This document shows, piece after piece, positions 19,136 through 32,254 of a stretch of 64,000 nt of DNA. The notes under the pieces were generated by a model, which did not search any database, was not told the DNA's origin, and saw only the letters and a list, made by a program, of their open reading frames with translations. Source of the DNA: Saccopteryx bilineata (lineage: Eukaryota > Chordata > Mammalia > Chiroptera > Emballonuridae); NCBI RefSeq assembly GCF_036850765.1, contig NC_089490.1, positions 291,010,982 to 291,074,981 of the forward strand, written 5' to 3'. The position numbers and the translations under genes are program-made. Position 1 is the first letter of the stretch, and each line of letters begins with the position of its first letter.

Positions 19136-22092
19136 AGCAGGAACAGAGAGCTATTTAGCCTACATGCCATTTAATAAAAAAGATGTAGAAAGATATTATC
19201 ATTTTACCTATAACGATTTGTTTGTTTGCTTCCTGAGAAAAGTATGATATTCATATATTCTTCAACATTTCATATTCCATAGAAACATAAATATTAGGTT
19301 AGATATACAAAATTTTCATTAAATTTTTGTGCAAAGATTCATAATGCAATAATAATAAATATTCAACCAAGAGACAGTACTAATAAATATTATTTTAAAA
19401 GCACTTAAAATAATATTAAGTGCTTATGAAGGAAAAAAGTCATTAATTTAGAATATGATTCAAAAAAAGTGTCTTGTGATCATTTATGAACAAAAGACTA
19501 TTCTATTAAAGACTCCTTAAAACAATCTGTAAAAATAATTTTAAATAACGAGAAAGCAGATGTTTAAAATGTCATTTTAGAAGTTTACAACTATGGAAGA
19601 GAATGCTCAATATGATTACCTTGTAATCTAAACTGCTGTTAAATTTAACTTTGCTTACACATAAAAGCAAGCTATGTAAGCACGTTAGATTTTAAAAAAC
19701 AGACATAATTATATTAAAATAATTTTATCACTAATGAAAAGAAACATTATGACATTTATTAAAAACATATTTCATATTATATTACATCTCTTTTTTCATA
19801 GACATTTTTCTCTTCTAGGTTTTGAATTTATTATATAATATACTCCTTTATATTTTTTAGTAAAAGGTGAAAGATTTATGTGATCTGAAGAGAAACGAGA
19901 GCATCATTTATATTTTTTAAAAATCATATTTTGTTATGTCAATAGTATTTGTAAAATGAGGACAATGTTATCCTTCCTACATCTGTATTCAATTTGTTAA
20001 AAGTTGCACCTAATTAGAAAAAATGACATACCAGGAAAATTTATATAGTCAGTAATTTATTCACTGTTTGCAAAGAAATTGAAAGAGAAACTAAGAGGCT
20101 CACCATATTGGTAGAGGGATTAAATAGTCATAGTAGAAGTACAGTTCATATTTGCTTTAGTAATACTGGCAGAGAGATTATGTCTATGTAATACTGATGA
20201 AGTTTCATTTCCTTTAGCTAAATTATATTCTGTTTTGAAGAACAGGAATTTGGGTAAATTCTTATCTAATACAAGCATATTAGCTAAGCCAGCAGGGTGA
20301 GGAGTGCAAGATAATGGCAAAAATTAATATTAGGAAAGATTTGAATAATTAGATGTTGGCACCTAATATTGGCATTGTGTCTGGTATTTTATATGAAATA
20401 CATTTATTATGCATTTGCAAAACTTTGCATTCATGTTAGAAAGGTGCAAATCCTGGAAAAATTTAGGAGCGCTCTGATCACCTCAAAGTTTAATATCAAC
20501 ATATTTGTTTTGTTCGTGGTGGTCATTATAAATGGCTTTTTCATAATGCCTTTCTGTCCTCAGTTACTTTAAAAAACTTATTTTTATCTACTGCTGGTTT
20601 GACATTACCCATTTACAGTCCTACCTTCAATGTGGCTTCTCATTCCTTCCCAAGAACCAAGTACTAAGTCATGAGAACTTGGTCATTTACATATGTTAGA
20701 ATGAGCACTGGTCTAGTAAAGTAACAGTCTGATGTCAGCGGGCATGAAATACACATTTTCTGAAATATATATTGACATAAAATTCTCTGACTATTCACAT
20801 AAAAAAAGACGTTCTGAAAAGTATCCATAGCTTTAAGTGTCATTTTAGTTGTAGTATTTATAATACATAATTGCAGACTATCATCTTTATTTTTAAACTT
20901 TTATTATCTAATATCTACTGGAACAGGATAATATTTTCCATTTTCTTTATTTTCAATGGATGAAACTGAGATTTATTAGGCTTAAGGTGTTAAGCCAAAC
21001 CCTGAAACAGGAACTAAAGGTTTGAGAACACAAGAAAAATAAATTTCAGCATTGGTAATATAATGATTTGAAAATGTACAAAAATAAATTGAAAAACATT
21101 GTTCAGAGGCAATTGAAAAGAAAGTGGCCACTAGAATTACAAATATCAAAAGGATCTTAAACCATAATTACAAAACCTTGCTAAAGTGACATTGCACAAA
21201 GAATGCTATGAATTGGGAATGTATAGAAAGAAAGAGAAATGGAGAGAAGACAGGATGAGCTCACCTCATTCAAAAAACTATTACTTTTGCTGAAGATTCC
21301 TAGATGGTAAAAGCTAAAAGTATGCACTCTATTAAAAATTCTTTCAGCTATTGTGAATCACTGTTCTAAAATAATGAGTCCACTGGTAAACCATGATAGC
21401 CTCCAGGACTCTTTCCTAAGGTGAGCTCTAAGACATACTGAAACATCTTCATATTTTCTTTCTCTTAAGTTTAAACACAGTTCTTATATCTTCACTCCAA
21501 ATATGAAGAAAGACCTCAAATAATAAGACAATCCATATATTATTGTAACAAAGATCAAAAAGATAAAAGTCCAAGAGAAGTTGAAACTGACAAAAGTCTT
21601 ATGCATGTAATTAAGAAAAAATCACCAACTTGTATTATCTTCTCTTTTTAGGGTGATGAAAAGAATAAACACAGCCTTATGGAGGGGTAAATCATAGCAT
21701 AGCTGAATAACTAAATTTAATATAGCTAGAACATAGAGCATGAGGAAATGAGGCATAATATAATGATGAAAAACATAGAGGGCTTGTCTGAAACCTTCTT
21801 ATAAGCTCTATTAAAGGTTCCAACATTGAAAATGCTAAGAATAATGGAAAATAATTAAATTACTAAGCAGAATAGTGATATAACTTTAAACAGAATTTTA
21901 AAATATCTTTTTACCACAAAGTTCATGATTGCTTATAGTAAAATAATGTTGGCACAAGTAAGGAAAAGTGAAAAACTTTAAGTGACATTTAAGCGTAATC
22001 AGACACTGTGATTGACTTGATACTGGTGAAAGAGAGAGGGTAGTCAGGCTGGTTTCATGACTTGGACAACTGGATTAATAGGGCTGCTGACA
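19136..22092. other. Unique AT-rich DNA
   Basis: About 3 kb with no coding frame worth reporting, no young repeat and no structured RNA I can recognise. Very AT-rich at 19180-19960. Confidence 0.5.
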
Positions 22093-22167
22093 CTGGGCTC
22101 TGGGGCTGCAGGCTGGGGCTTTGTTCCTGGGGTTCAGGACCCTCCCCTCTCTGCTAAACTCACTTCC
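22093..22167 (-). repeat. Inverted 75-bp copy of L1 5' UTR sequence
   Basis: Reverse complement of 22626-22700 inside the neighbouring L1 5' UTR, with two mismatches in 75 bp and no gaps by my alignment. Its flanks are not L1 5' UTR and it lies outside the L1 TSD (22373-22390). Confidence 0.88.
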
Positions 22168-22372
22168 TGAGAATTAAAATATAAATTTTAGGCTTGCATA
22201 GGTAATATAATGAAATAAGTTATGCATTTTAAAGTTCTTGGTGTTTCTACAGCAGTAATGTGTAAACATTACTTGGGCTATGTATTGAAAAAGGCAACTA
22301 GATTTAAATGTAAATTTGGGAGTTCATAGTGATCAGTTAACTGTTTTTTTATATTGTGCTGAAGAGTCAATT

Positions 22373-22390
22373 AAAAATATAAACACTTGG
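22373..22390. repeat. TSD of plus-strand full-length L1, left copy
   Basis: aaaaatataaacacttgg against aaaaacataaacactgg ending at 28857: one substitution and one deletion. The site reads TT/AAAAA, as expected for L1 endonuclease. Confidence 0.85.
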
Positions 22391-23845
22391 AGAAGACAAG
22401 ATGGCATACCAACATCCACCCCCCAGAACCAAAGTGGATTACAAACTAATTTTAAGATCTATCATCTGGAAAAACCAACTTTGGACTAAACTAAAAGGAC
22501 TTCAACCAAGGAACACTGAAGAAGCCACACCGAGACTGGTAAGAAAAGCGGAAACGTGGAGAGGGCTGCCCAGCTCCCCAGAGCGAACGGCAGCCAGGAG
22601 GCAGCCAGGAGAGACTCGCGGGGCTGGAAGTGAGTTTAGCAGAGAGGGGAGGGTCCTGAATCCCAGAAACAAAGCCCCAGCCTGCAGCCCCAGAGCCCAG
22701 AAGAGGTGTAAGGACAGTATTTAGCTGGAAACAAGTCAGGATACTGCTTGTGAGAAAGAGTCTGATTTCTCAGACCCAGGATTCTTCTTAAAGGGACCAT
22801 GCAGAACACCTTTCTCATAACTACTCACCCAGGACCCTGGGGGATAGGGAGAGAGGAGAGGCCTGGAGTAGCAGGAAAAGAGTGTAATCTAGGATTCACA
22901 GGGAGAAACATTTTGGGAGACAGCCAGCCTAACCCCTGCGATGAGTCACTCCCCAAATTTGAAGGGAATATTCCCCCCAGAAACAGCAATACCAGCAAAG
23001 GGAAGCAGGACACCAGCCAAACAAGCTTTCTCGCGGCACTCAGAGCAGAGTTGCTTAAAAGGAAGAAGATTTCGGGACTACAGTAGTGAGTCTTAGGGTC
23101 TGAGCTGCAGCACCTGCACCCCACATGGCTGAGGGCTCCCCAGAGGGCGGGCGGTGGCGGGAAGAGGAGGCGCAGTTCTGTCGGCAGGGGCAGAAGCCAG
23201 CTGGCCACCACTAGGCTCATGTGTGAGCTCAGTCTTGACCACAAAAGCGGTCAAGCCCAGCTGCCGGCAGCCTGTAATCCAGCCTGCAGGAGAAGGACAG
23301 GAACCCTGGAAGGGGCGGAGAGGAGCCCTTGAGCAAGGGCACAGGAGCATAGCCTGGCCCTGCCCATAGAACCGAGGCTTGTGGCCTGACTTGAGAGCCA
23401 GCTCCTCCTACGGGGATGGATCCAAAAGCCCAGAACAAGCAGATTTTCACTACTGGCCGGTAGAGCCAAGGCTAGCAGCCTTTCCACGAGCAGGCTCCTC
23501 CTGCAAGGGCCAGACAAAAGCCTGGAAACAGGCAAAGACCCGCAGCTGAGCAAAGGTGCTCACCACTGCCCTCAGGGCCAAGCATAAAGCCACCAATAGG
23601 GGCGGGGCAAAGGCCAAGTCCACCAAGGCTTGTGCACCCAAGTACGTGATCATAGCCACTCCCGTGAATGAGAGGTGGAAACCTCAGCAATAGCCCCAGT
23701 AGGCAGGCAATGGCAACGCCCAAACCCAAAAGCCCTAGGCAGCAATAGAAGATGGGGTGTTGGGCCTGCAGACAGACCATACCTAGGGAACAGAGGCCAT
23801 AGGCAGTGGGTTCCAGTGGCCAAAACCTTCCTTTACACAGAGAAA

Positions 23846-24781
23846 ATGCAAAGGCAGAGAAATGCAACACAAATGAACCAAGAGAAATCCCCAGAAAAGG
23901 ACCTAAATGAATCAGATATAACCAAATTACCAGATACAGAATTTAAAATAATGATTGTTAGGATGCTCAAAGATATTAGAACAACCATAGATGGCCATTA
24001 CGAACACCTAATTAAAGAGATAGCAAATATAAAAAAGGACATTGAAATAATAAAAAAGAATCAGTCAGAAATGACAAATACAATATCTGAAATAAAGAAC
24101 ACAATGGAAGGAATTAAAAGCAGGATAGATGAAGCAGAGAATCGAATCAGTGAGTTAGAGGACACAATAAATAAAGACATGGAAGCAGAGCAGAAGAAAG
24201 AAAAGAGACTCAAAAAGTCTGAGGAAACTCTAAGAAAGCTCTGTGACAACATGAAAAGAAATAACATCCGCATCATAGGGGTTCCTGTAGAAGAAGAGAA
24301 AGAAGAAGGGATAGAGACTTTGTTCAAGCATACCATAGCTGAAAATTTCCCTCAATTAAGGCAGGAAAACATCTCACATGTTCAGGAAGCACAGAGAACT
24401 CCACTAAGGTGAAACTGAAAGAAATCAACACCAAGACACATCATAATTAAAATATCAAAGCTAAGTGATAAAGAGAAAATATTAAAAGCTGCTAGAGAAA
24501 AAAAGACTATCACCTACAAAGGAGCCCCCATAAGGATGAATTCTGACTTCTCAACAGAAACACTTGAAGCCAGAAGGGATGCAAGAAATATTCAAAGTAA
24601 TGCAGAACAAGAACCTACAACCAAGACTACTTTATTCAGCAAGGCTATCTTTTAAATTGAGGGAGAAATAAAAAGCTTTATAGATAAAAAAAAAACTCAA
24701 GGAATTCACTACAACCAAACCAAGGCTGCAAGAAATGCTAAGAGACCTGTTGTATACAGATCAAAGGAGAAAAAGAATATA
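23846..24781 (+). pseudogene. L1 ORF1, disabled
   Basis: ATG at 23846 (MQRQRNATQMNQEKS). A long coiled coil follows (NTISEIKNTMEGIKSRIDEAENRISELED), then the RRM-like part (NNIRIIGVPVEEEKEEG) and the start of the C-terminal domain. A TGA at 24410 interrupts it. The rest of the C-terminal domain continues with further stops and a frame change to about 24781 (ILKAAREKKTITYKGAP region near 24480-24530). About 310 codons, normal for the family. Confidence 0.88.
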
Positions 24782-24812
24782 GTAAAAGAGAAATACAGTT
24801 TTAAAGAATAAA

Positions 24813-27800
24813 ATGGCAATAAACAATTACATATCAATAATAACCTTAAATATAAATGGATTAAATGATCTGATCAAAAGACATAGGGTAGCTGCGTGGA
24901 TAAGAAAACAGGACCCATACATATGCTGTCTACAAGAGACACACCTTAAAACAAAAGATGCAGATAGACTGAACATAAAAGGGTGAAAAAAAATATTTCA
25001 TGCAAATGGAAATGAAAAAAAAGCTGGGATAGCAATACTTATATCAGACAAAATGGACTTTAAAACAAAGACTAAAGTTAGAGATAAATAAGGTCATTTC
25101 ATAATGATAAAGGGAGCAAACCAACAGGAATATATAACTGTTATAAATATCTATGCACCTAATATAGGAGCACCTAAATATATAAAGCAGATTTTGATGG
25201 ATTGAAAGGGCAAGATCAACAGCAATGCTATAATAGTAGGGGATTTCAATACCCCATTAACATCATTAGATAGATCCCCAAGAAAGAAAGTTAACAAAGA
25301 AACAGCAGACTTAAAGGACATATTAGATCAACTCGATTTAATAGATATCTTCAGAACCTTTCACCCTAAAACAGCAGAATATACATTCTTTTCAAGTGCT
25401 CATGGTACATTCTCTAGAAAAGACTACACGTTAGGGCACAAAAGTGGTCTCAACAAAATTAAAAAGATTGAAATCATATCAAGCACTTTCTTTGATCACA
25501 ATGACATGAAACTAGAAATCAACCACAACAGAAAAACTGAAAAATACTCAAACACTTGGAAACTAAATAGCAGGTTATTAAATAACAAATGGGTAAACAA
25601 TGAGATCAAAGAAGAAATTAAAAATTTCTAGAAACAAATGATAATGAGCATACATCAACTCAAAATTTATGGGACACAGCAAAAGCAGTCCTGAGAGGGA
25701 ATTTTATAGCATTACAGGCATACCTCAAGAAGCTCGAAAAAGATGAGATAAACAACTTCACCTACATCTAAAAGAACTACAAAAAGAACAGCAAATAAAT
25801 CCCAGAGCTAGTAGAAAGAAGGAAATAATAAAGATCAGAGCAGAAATAAATGACATAGAAGCTAAAGAAACAATACAGAGAATCAATGAAACCAGGAGCT
25901 GTTTCTCTGAAAAGGTAAACAAGATCGATGAACCTTTAACCAGACTCACCAAGAAAAAAGAGAGAGAACTCAAATAAATAAAATTAGAAACGAGAGTGGA
26001 GAAATAACTGACACAACAGAAATACAAAATATTTTAAGAAAATACTATGAAGAACTGTATGCCAAAAAACTAGACAACCTAGATGAAATGGACAAATTCC
26101 TTGAAACTTATCATCTTCCAAAAATTAATCTGGAAAGATCAGAAAACCTAAACAGACCAATTACAACAAATAAGATTGAAATAGTTATCAAAAAACTCCC
26201 AAAAAAGAAAAGTCCTGGACCTGATGGCTCACAAGAAAATTCTACCAAATATTCAAAGAAGAATTAATTCCTATCCTTCTCAAGCTATTTCAAAAAATTC
26301 AAGAGGAAGGAAGACTTCCAAGCTCCTTTTATGAGGCAAGCATAATTTTGATTCCAAAACTAGGCAAAGACAACACAAAGAAAGAAAATTATAGGCCAAT
26401 ATCCCTGATGAATTTAGATGCAAAAATCCTCAACAAAATATTAGCAAACCGGATCTAGCAATAAATGAAAAAAATCATACACCATGATCAAGTAGGATTT
26501 ATTCTTGGGAGGCAAGGCTGGCACAATATTTGCAAATCAATCAATATGATTCATCACATGAACAAAAGGAAGGTGAAAAACCACATGATAATTTTAATAG
26601 ATGCAAAAAAAGCGTTTGATAAAATCCAGCACACATTCATGATCAAAACTCTCAGCAAAGTGGCAATACAGGGAACATACTTCAACATGATAAAGGCTAT
26701 TTATGACAAACCCACAGCCAATATGATACTCAATGGGCAAAAGTTAAAAGCAATCCCCTTAAGATCAGGAACAAGGCAGGGGTGCTCCCTTTCACCACTC
26801 TTATTCAACATAGTTCTAGAAGTCCTAGCCACAGTAATCAGACAAGAAAAAGAAATAAAAGGCATCCAAATTGGAAAAACTATCATTATTTGCAGATGAT
26901 ATGATATTGTATATAGAAAACCCTAAAGTCGCAGTCAAAAAATTACTGGACCTGCTAAATGAATTCAGCAAGGTGGCAGGATATAAAATCAATACTCAGA
27001 AATCAGAGACATTTTTATACACTAACAATAAACTGTCAGAAATAAAAATTAAGGAATCAATCCCCTTTACCATTGCAACCAAAAAAATAAAGTACCTAGG
27101 AATAAATTTAACCAGGGAGATTAAGGACTTGTACTCGGAAAATTATAAAACATTGATAAAAGAAATCAGGGAAGATACAAACAAGTGGAGGCATATACCA
27201 TGCTCATGGTTAGGAAGAATAAACATCATTAAAATGTCTATATTACCCAAAGCAATATATAAATTTAATGCAATTCCGATTAAAATACCAATGACTTACT
27301 TCAAAGATATAGAACATATATTTCAAAAATTTATATGGAACCAAAAGAGAACACGGATAGCCTCAGCAATCTTGAAAAGGAAGAATAAAGTGGGAGGTAT
27401 CACACTTCCTGATATCAAGTTATATTGTAAGGCCATTGTACTTAAAACAGCCTGGTACTGACATAGGAACAGGCATATAGATCAATGGAACAGAACAGAG
27501 AACCCAGAAATAAACCCACAGCTCTATGGACAACTGATATTTGACAAAGAAGGTAAGAGCATACATTGGAGTAAAGACAGCCTCTTCAACAAATTGTGTT
27601 GGGAAAATTGACAGCTACCTGCAAAAAAATGAAACTATACCACCAACTTACACCATTCACAAAAATAAACTCAAAATGGATAAAAGACTTAAATGTAAGC
27701 TATAAAACCATAAGCATCTTAGAAGAAAACATAGGCAGTAAGCTCTCTGACATCTCTCACAGCAATATATTTGCCAATTTTTCTCCACAGGAAAGTGAAA

Positions 27801-28584
27801 TAAAAGACAGAATAAACAAAGGGACTTTATCAAACTAAAAAGCTTCTGCACAGCTAAAGATAATAAGAACAGAATAAAAAGACACACTATACAATGGGAG
27901 AATATATTTGACAATGTTCTGATAAGGGGTTAATAACCAAAATTTATAAAGAACTTGTAAAACTTAAGTTGGAAGACAAACAATCCAATCCAAAAATGGG
28001 CAAAAGAAATGAATAGACACTTCTCCAAAGAGGACATACAGATGGCCAATAGGCATATGAAAAAATGCTCAACATCACTAATCATTAGAGAAATGCAAAT
28101 TAAAACCACAATTAGATATCACCTCACACCAGCCAGAATGGCGCTCATCAACAAAAGAACACAGAATAAGTGCTGGCGAGGATGTGGAGAAAAGGAAACC
28201 CTCCTGCACTGCTGCTGGGAATGCAGACTGGTGCAGCCACTGTGAAAAACCGTATTGACATTGCTCAAGAAATTAAAAATCAAACTGCCTTTTGACCCAG
28301 CTATCCCACTGTTAGGAATATACCCCAAGAACACCATAGCACTGTTTGAAAAGAAGAAATGCACCCCATGTTTATGGCAGCATTGTTCACAATAGCAAAT
28401 ATCTGGAAATAGCCCAAGTGTCCATCAGAGGATGAGTGGATTAAAAAGCTTTGTACATATATACTATGGAATACTATTCAGCCATAAGAAATAATGACAT
28501 CGGATCTTTTACAACATGAATGGACCTTGATAACATCATACTGAGCGTAATAAGTAAATCAGAAAAAAACTAAGAACTATATGA
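24813..28584 (+). pseudogene. L1 ORF2 (endonuclease-reverse transcriptase), disabled
   Basis: ATG at 24813, 31 bp after ORF1. The endonuclease domain contains SIITLNINGLN, CCLQETHL and GDFNTPL but has TGA/TAA stops near 24983, 25090 and 25205. The RT part is open over 26465-26899 and 26871-27461, overlapping in different frames (a frameshift near 26875 just before the [13 protein letters not shown] catalytic box). The Cys motif ([18 protein letters not shown]) is near 28171-28224. The end is near 28584. It carries more lesions than the minus-strand copy. Confidence 0.92.
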
Positions 28585-28649
28585 TTCCATACATAGGTGG
28601 GACATAAAAATGAGACTCATAGACATGGACAACAGTGTTGGGGTTACAG

Positions 28650-28692
28650 GGTGGGGGGGAGGAGAGGGAGGGGGTTGGGGGAGGGGAGGGGC
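28650..28692 (+). other. G-rich tract in L1 3' UTR (possible G-quadruplex)
   Basis: Several runs of three to seven G within about 40 bases on the L1 sense strand. A G-rich polypurine tract is a conserved feature of mammalian L1 3' UTRs. Equivalent tracts occur at 13220-13262 (plus) and as C-rich on the plus strand at 5340-5420, 2680-2720 and 43780-43805. Confidence 0.7.
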
Positions 28693-29335
28693 ACAAAGAA
28701 AACCAGTTAGAAGGTGACGGAAGATAATTGGACTTTGGGTGATGGGAATGTAGCATAATCAAATGTCATAATAACCTATAGCTGTTTTCTCTGATCATAT
28801 GTACCCTGATTTATCAATGTCACCCCATTACATTTAATCAAAAAACATAAACACTGGAAGGGGGAAAATTTGGAGCTAAATAAATAAAAGAGAAACAACT
28901 GTAATGACTGTTGTTATGAATTGTCTAGACTTGGTCTTTCTTATTTCTTTTTTATTTATTTACTTATGGTTGTATGAAAACTACTTAATAAATCTGGAGT
29001 TTGAAGTTTTTACCACAATAAGCATTTCCTTTATTACCACTGAGTCTTTCCTTCATTGTTCAATTGAAACATCCCATTAATAACAGAGTAGAAGTTAACC
29101 GAGTAGCTTCTATACAACTGCAATGCCAGATCAGACAATAGATGATATGTCCCCAAACAAGCGAATTGCTTAGGAAGAAAAATTGATGGGGAGAGAGAGA
29201 GATTGGGCTAGGATGGAGAGAATAGCAGTTTTATGTACTTTGGGTCAACACAATTTGTAGCATAGAAATGTGAGGTCTGTAAATAAAAGTATTGTGGGAA
29301 GTTACAAAACTCAATTATATATTTTCATTCATTCC

Positions 29336-30235
29336 TTAATTCATTTTTAAAATTAAATTTGTTGGAGTGACACTTTAATAAAATTATATAGATTTTAAAA
29401 TTATATAGATTATATCAGGGGTCTCAAACTCGCAGCCCGCCGAACAATTTTGTGCGGCCCGCAGACTAATCCACGAAGTTCAAAATATTTTGGATAAAAT
29501 TAAGTAAGCCTAAGGGCCTACTTGTATTTTTCATTTCTCTAGCATCCTAGCTAGATATTAGCTTAGTTAACAGCAGTTGTGATGCGAACTACAGTTTCTG
29601 GTCGTTTTGTGACACTGAGTAAACTGCATGTACGATTGTGCTTGTTGTACTGATTTTTTTTTTGTTTTCAACTGCAGTGAGAAAAGTGTTGCGTAACAGT
29701 TGCCTTTTGTAGACCTAGTGCGGCCCGCCGAAGGGCTGTGATCTTGCTCTGCGGCCCACATGCTGAGTTGAGTTTGAGACTCCTGGATTATATAGTGTAT
29801 AATTACATGATACATCATCTGTATATTGCATTGTATGCTCACCACCTGAAGTCAAATCGCCTCTGTCACCATATATTTGACTTTCTAAATACTTAACTAC
29901 CACAACCACTTTTCCTCCAGTAACCCTCATACTGTTGTCTGTGTCTATGAATTTGTTTATTTGATTTTCTTTTTTGTTCATTTATTGCTTCAGTTGTACA
30001 TTCCACGTATTAGTGAAATCATATGGTTCTTGACTTTTTCTGACTTATTTCACTTAGCATGCTATGTTCATTGCAGCATTATTCATGGTGGACAAGACAT
30101 GAAGACGACCAAAGTGTCTTTTGATAAATAATTGGATAAAGATGTGGTACATATATACAGTGAGATGTTTCTAAGCCATAAGAAAATATGAAATTCTGCC
30201 ATTTGCAACAACATGAATGGATCTTGTGAATATCT
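29336..30235 (-). mobile_element. Old L1 3' end with 5' inversion
   Basis: 29336-30060 (outside the hAT element) is an L1 3' UTR/ORF2 end on the minus strand, ending 'cttatttcacttagcat'. From 30061 the sequence switches to plus-strand ORF2 ('cattgcagcattattcatgg', 'ggataaagatgtggtacat', 'aacatgaatggatctt'). The two parts are adjacent in the L1 map, which is the twin-priming signature. Diverged, older than the young L1s. TSD not resolved. Confidence 0.75.
29416..29785. mobile_element. Non-autonomous hAT element, 370 bp
   Basis: Perfect 8-bp TSD gattatat at 29408-29415 and 29786-29793. The inverted ends are caggggtctcaaactc and, at the right, gagtttgagactcctg (one mismatch). Subterminal 'gcggcccgc' motifs face each other. 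No coding capacity, so it depended on a transposase in trans. It is inserted in the old L1 3' UTR. Confidence 0.95.
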
Positions 30236-31139
30236 CAATTCTATGAATTATTTTAGCACTTGGTTTAAATATAACTCACTGAAGAAACTGACCATGTTTG
30301 CTGAATATTCATAAGGAGTACATTTAAAAAGTAGAACTCTAATTTTGTTGAAAGGTGACCTACCCTTCAGTCTACTGTCATATGACTATGGTTAGGGGCC
30401 TGACCTACAAATGTTCTATCAATTGTTGAATAAAATTTTCTGGAAAAATGAACATATCTTTCTTATAATTATAAATTACATCAAAATCAACTATGATGCA
30501 GGCCATTTTTTAAACTATTAAAGATAAAACGTGCATATAATGCCACAATTATATTTATAGGTATGTTGAGTTCTTTGGTTTCTTTTATTACATTATGAAA
30601 CATTCTGATACTTCATTTTATCTGAGAAGTTAAAGGGGAGTAGTATCGATATCTTTTGATTCCAGGAAATTATGTCAGTTTCAGGAAATTATGCAATGTT
30701 CTTTTATCATAATATAAATCATTTGTGTGAGGTTCCATTATGTGTGCATGATGTTGGTGCACAGATTAATATTATGTTTATTCTTATTTATAAATATTTG
30801 AAACTACTATCATATTAAAGAAAACATTTCAAATACCCAACATCTTCTGATTTTATTAAAAAATACCTGAAACTAGTAATATATTTTTAATTCCATGAGA
30901 ACCCAATTACCTTCTGGCTTAGTATATATAAATTTATTTTGTATAAGTTAATATATATGAACAGAAATATATGTAAAATTATGGCCCATACCTTTGACAG
31001 TATGCATGCAATGCGATAAATATGTATACACAAACATATGTGTATGTATAATACATAGAATACAACATTTGTTTTTCAATCCACTAAATAGTCACAATGG
31101 TTTTAAAGAATAAAAATTTAGCAATATAACATACATTTT
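30236..31139. other. AT-rich spacer
   Basis: No gene or identified repeat. It ends at a SINE tail. Confidence 0.45.
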
Positions 31140-31329
31140 TATTTAATTTATTTTTTTTAATTTTTATTTATTGATTTTACAGAGAAAGAGAAAAGATGAG
31201 AGACAGAATATCAATTTGTTGTTTTATGCACTCATTGGTTGACTCTTACATGCACTGACCAGGAATTGAACTTATGACCTTAAGGTATCAGCATGATGCT
31301 CTAACCAACTGAGCTTCCCAACCAGAGCC
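31140..31329 (-). mobile_element. tRNA-derived SINE, VES-like, diverged
   Basis: On the minus strand: box A 'agctcagttggttagagca', box B 'agttcaattcc', a short unrelated body, then the 'gtaaaatcaataaataaaaa' tail. This is the layout of the older chiropteran tRNA SINEs. About 190 bp, moderately diverged. Confidence 0.75.
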
Positions 31330-31447
31330 TATAGACCAGGAACAGTTATTTTGAGTCAAAATTTTGCTTTAGAAATATATTATTTCAGTTAATAGCTATT
31401 ACTCACATTATGGATGGCCCATTTGAAGCTGTTACTTATTACTTCAG

Positions 31448-31452
<5 letters not shown>

Positions 31453-31493
<41 letters not shown>
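31453..31493. repeat. (TA)n microsatellite
   Basis: Uninterrupted TA/AT dinucleotide run of about 20 units. Confidence 0.95.
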
Positions 31494-31494
<1 letters not shown>

Positions 31495-31610
31495 TTTGTT
31501 TTTCAAATATAAGCCACACTTTTTGTTTGCTTTTCTGTTTTTTTCTATGACATAACTGTAATAAAATTGACATTTAAAAATATATATATATTTTAAAAAG
31601 ATATAAAGTT

Positions 31611-31991
31611 GGACCCAGTTGGTTAGCTCAGCGGTAGAGTGTCGATCAAGCATGTGGAAATCCTGAGTTCCAATCACAGCCAGTATACAAATGAGAAGCT
31701 GCCATCTGTTTTTCTACCCTTTCCCCTCTCCTTCCTCTATATCTCTTTCATCCAGGGCTCCATTGGAGCAAAGTTGGCCTGGGTGCTGAGGACAGCTTCA
31801 TGCCATGGCCTCTGCCAAGGGTGCTAGAATTGCTCCCGCCCACAGTGGAGCCACGTCCCAGATGGGCAGAGCATCACCCCTTGGTGGGCATGCCAGGTGG
31901 ATCTTCGTTGGGTGCATATGGGAGTCTGTCTGTCTTCATGCTTCTAACTTCAGAAAAATACAAAAAAAAAAAAGAGAGAGAAAATACAAGT
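31611..31991 (+). mobile_element. tRNA-derived SINE (long family), plus strand
   Basis: tRNA-like head 'ggttagctcagcggtagag', the body with 'ccattggagcaaagttgg' and 'gggcagagcatcacccc', 'cttcagaaaaatac' and an A-tail. TSD atataaagtt at 31601-31610 and 31992-32001. Confidence 0.9.
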
Positions 31992-32254
31992 ATATAAAGT
32001 TATATCACAGTTTCCTGGGCTACATTTCTGTGACATAAATGTCATATTTTGATTGATTGACTGGTAGATTGTTTATTACAGGGATGTCTGAAAATATTTT
32101 TATCAAGCAACATTCTTCACTTTACTGAAATGCAGAAATATGTATTTCCAGCAATGTCATTGGTGTCTTTTAGCTCTCATTCCCACTGTCATATTTGCTA
32201 CACCCTTCTATGCAGGATGATGAATTATGAGTAAAGCACAGAAAAATTATTTTT

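Larger units (their letters stand above)
22391..28839 (+). mobile_element. Full-length LINE-1, plus strand, second subfamily (defective)
   Basis: Starts 'agaagacaagatggc', a YY1-like aagatggc motif at the very 5' end as in active mammalian L1s. It has a 1.45-kb 5' UTR, ORF1 (23846-24781), ORF2 (24813-28584) and a 3' UTR with a G-rich tract (28650-28692). It ends at the 'caccccattac' 3' end with almost no A-tail. The 5' UTR is unrelated by eye to that of the L1 at 5191-14263, so this is a different lineage, and its many stops suggest greater age. TSD copies differ at two positions. Confidence 0.93.
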
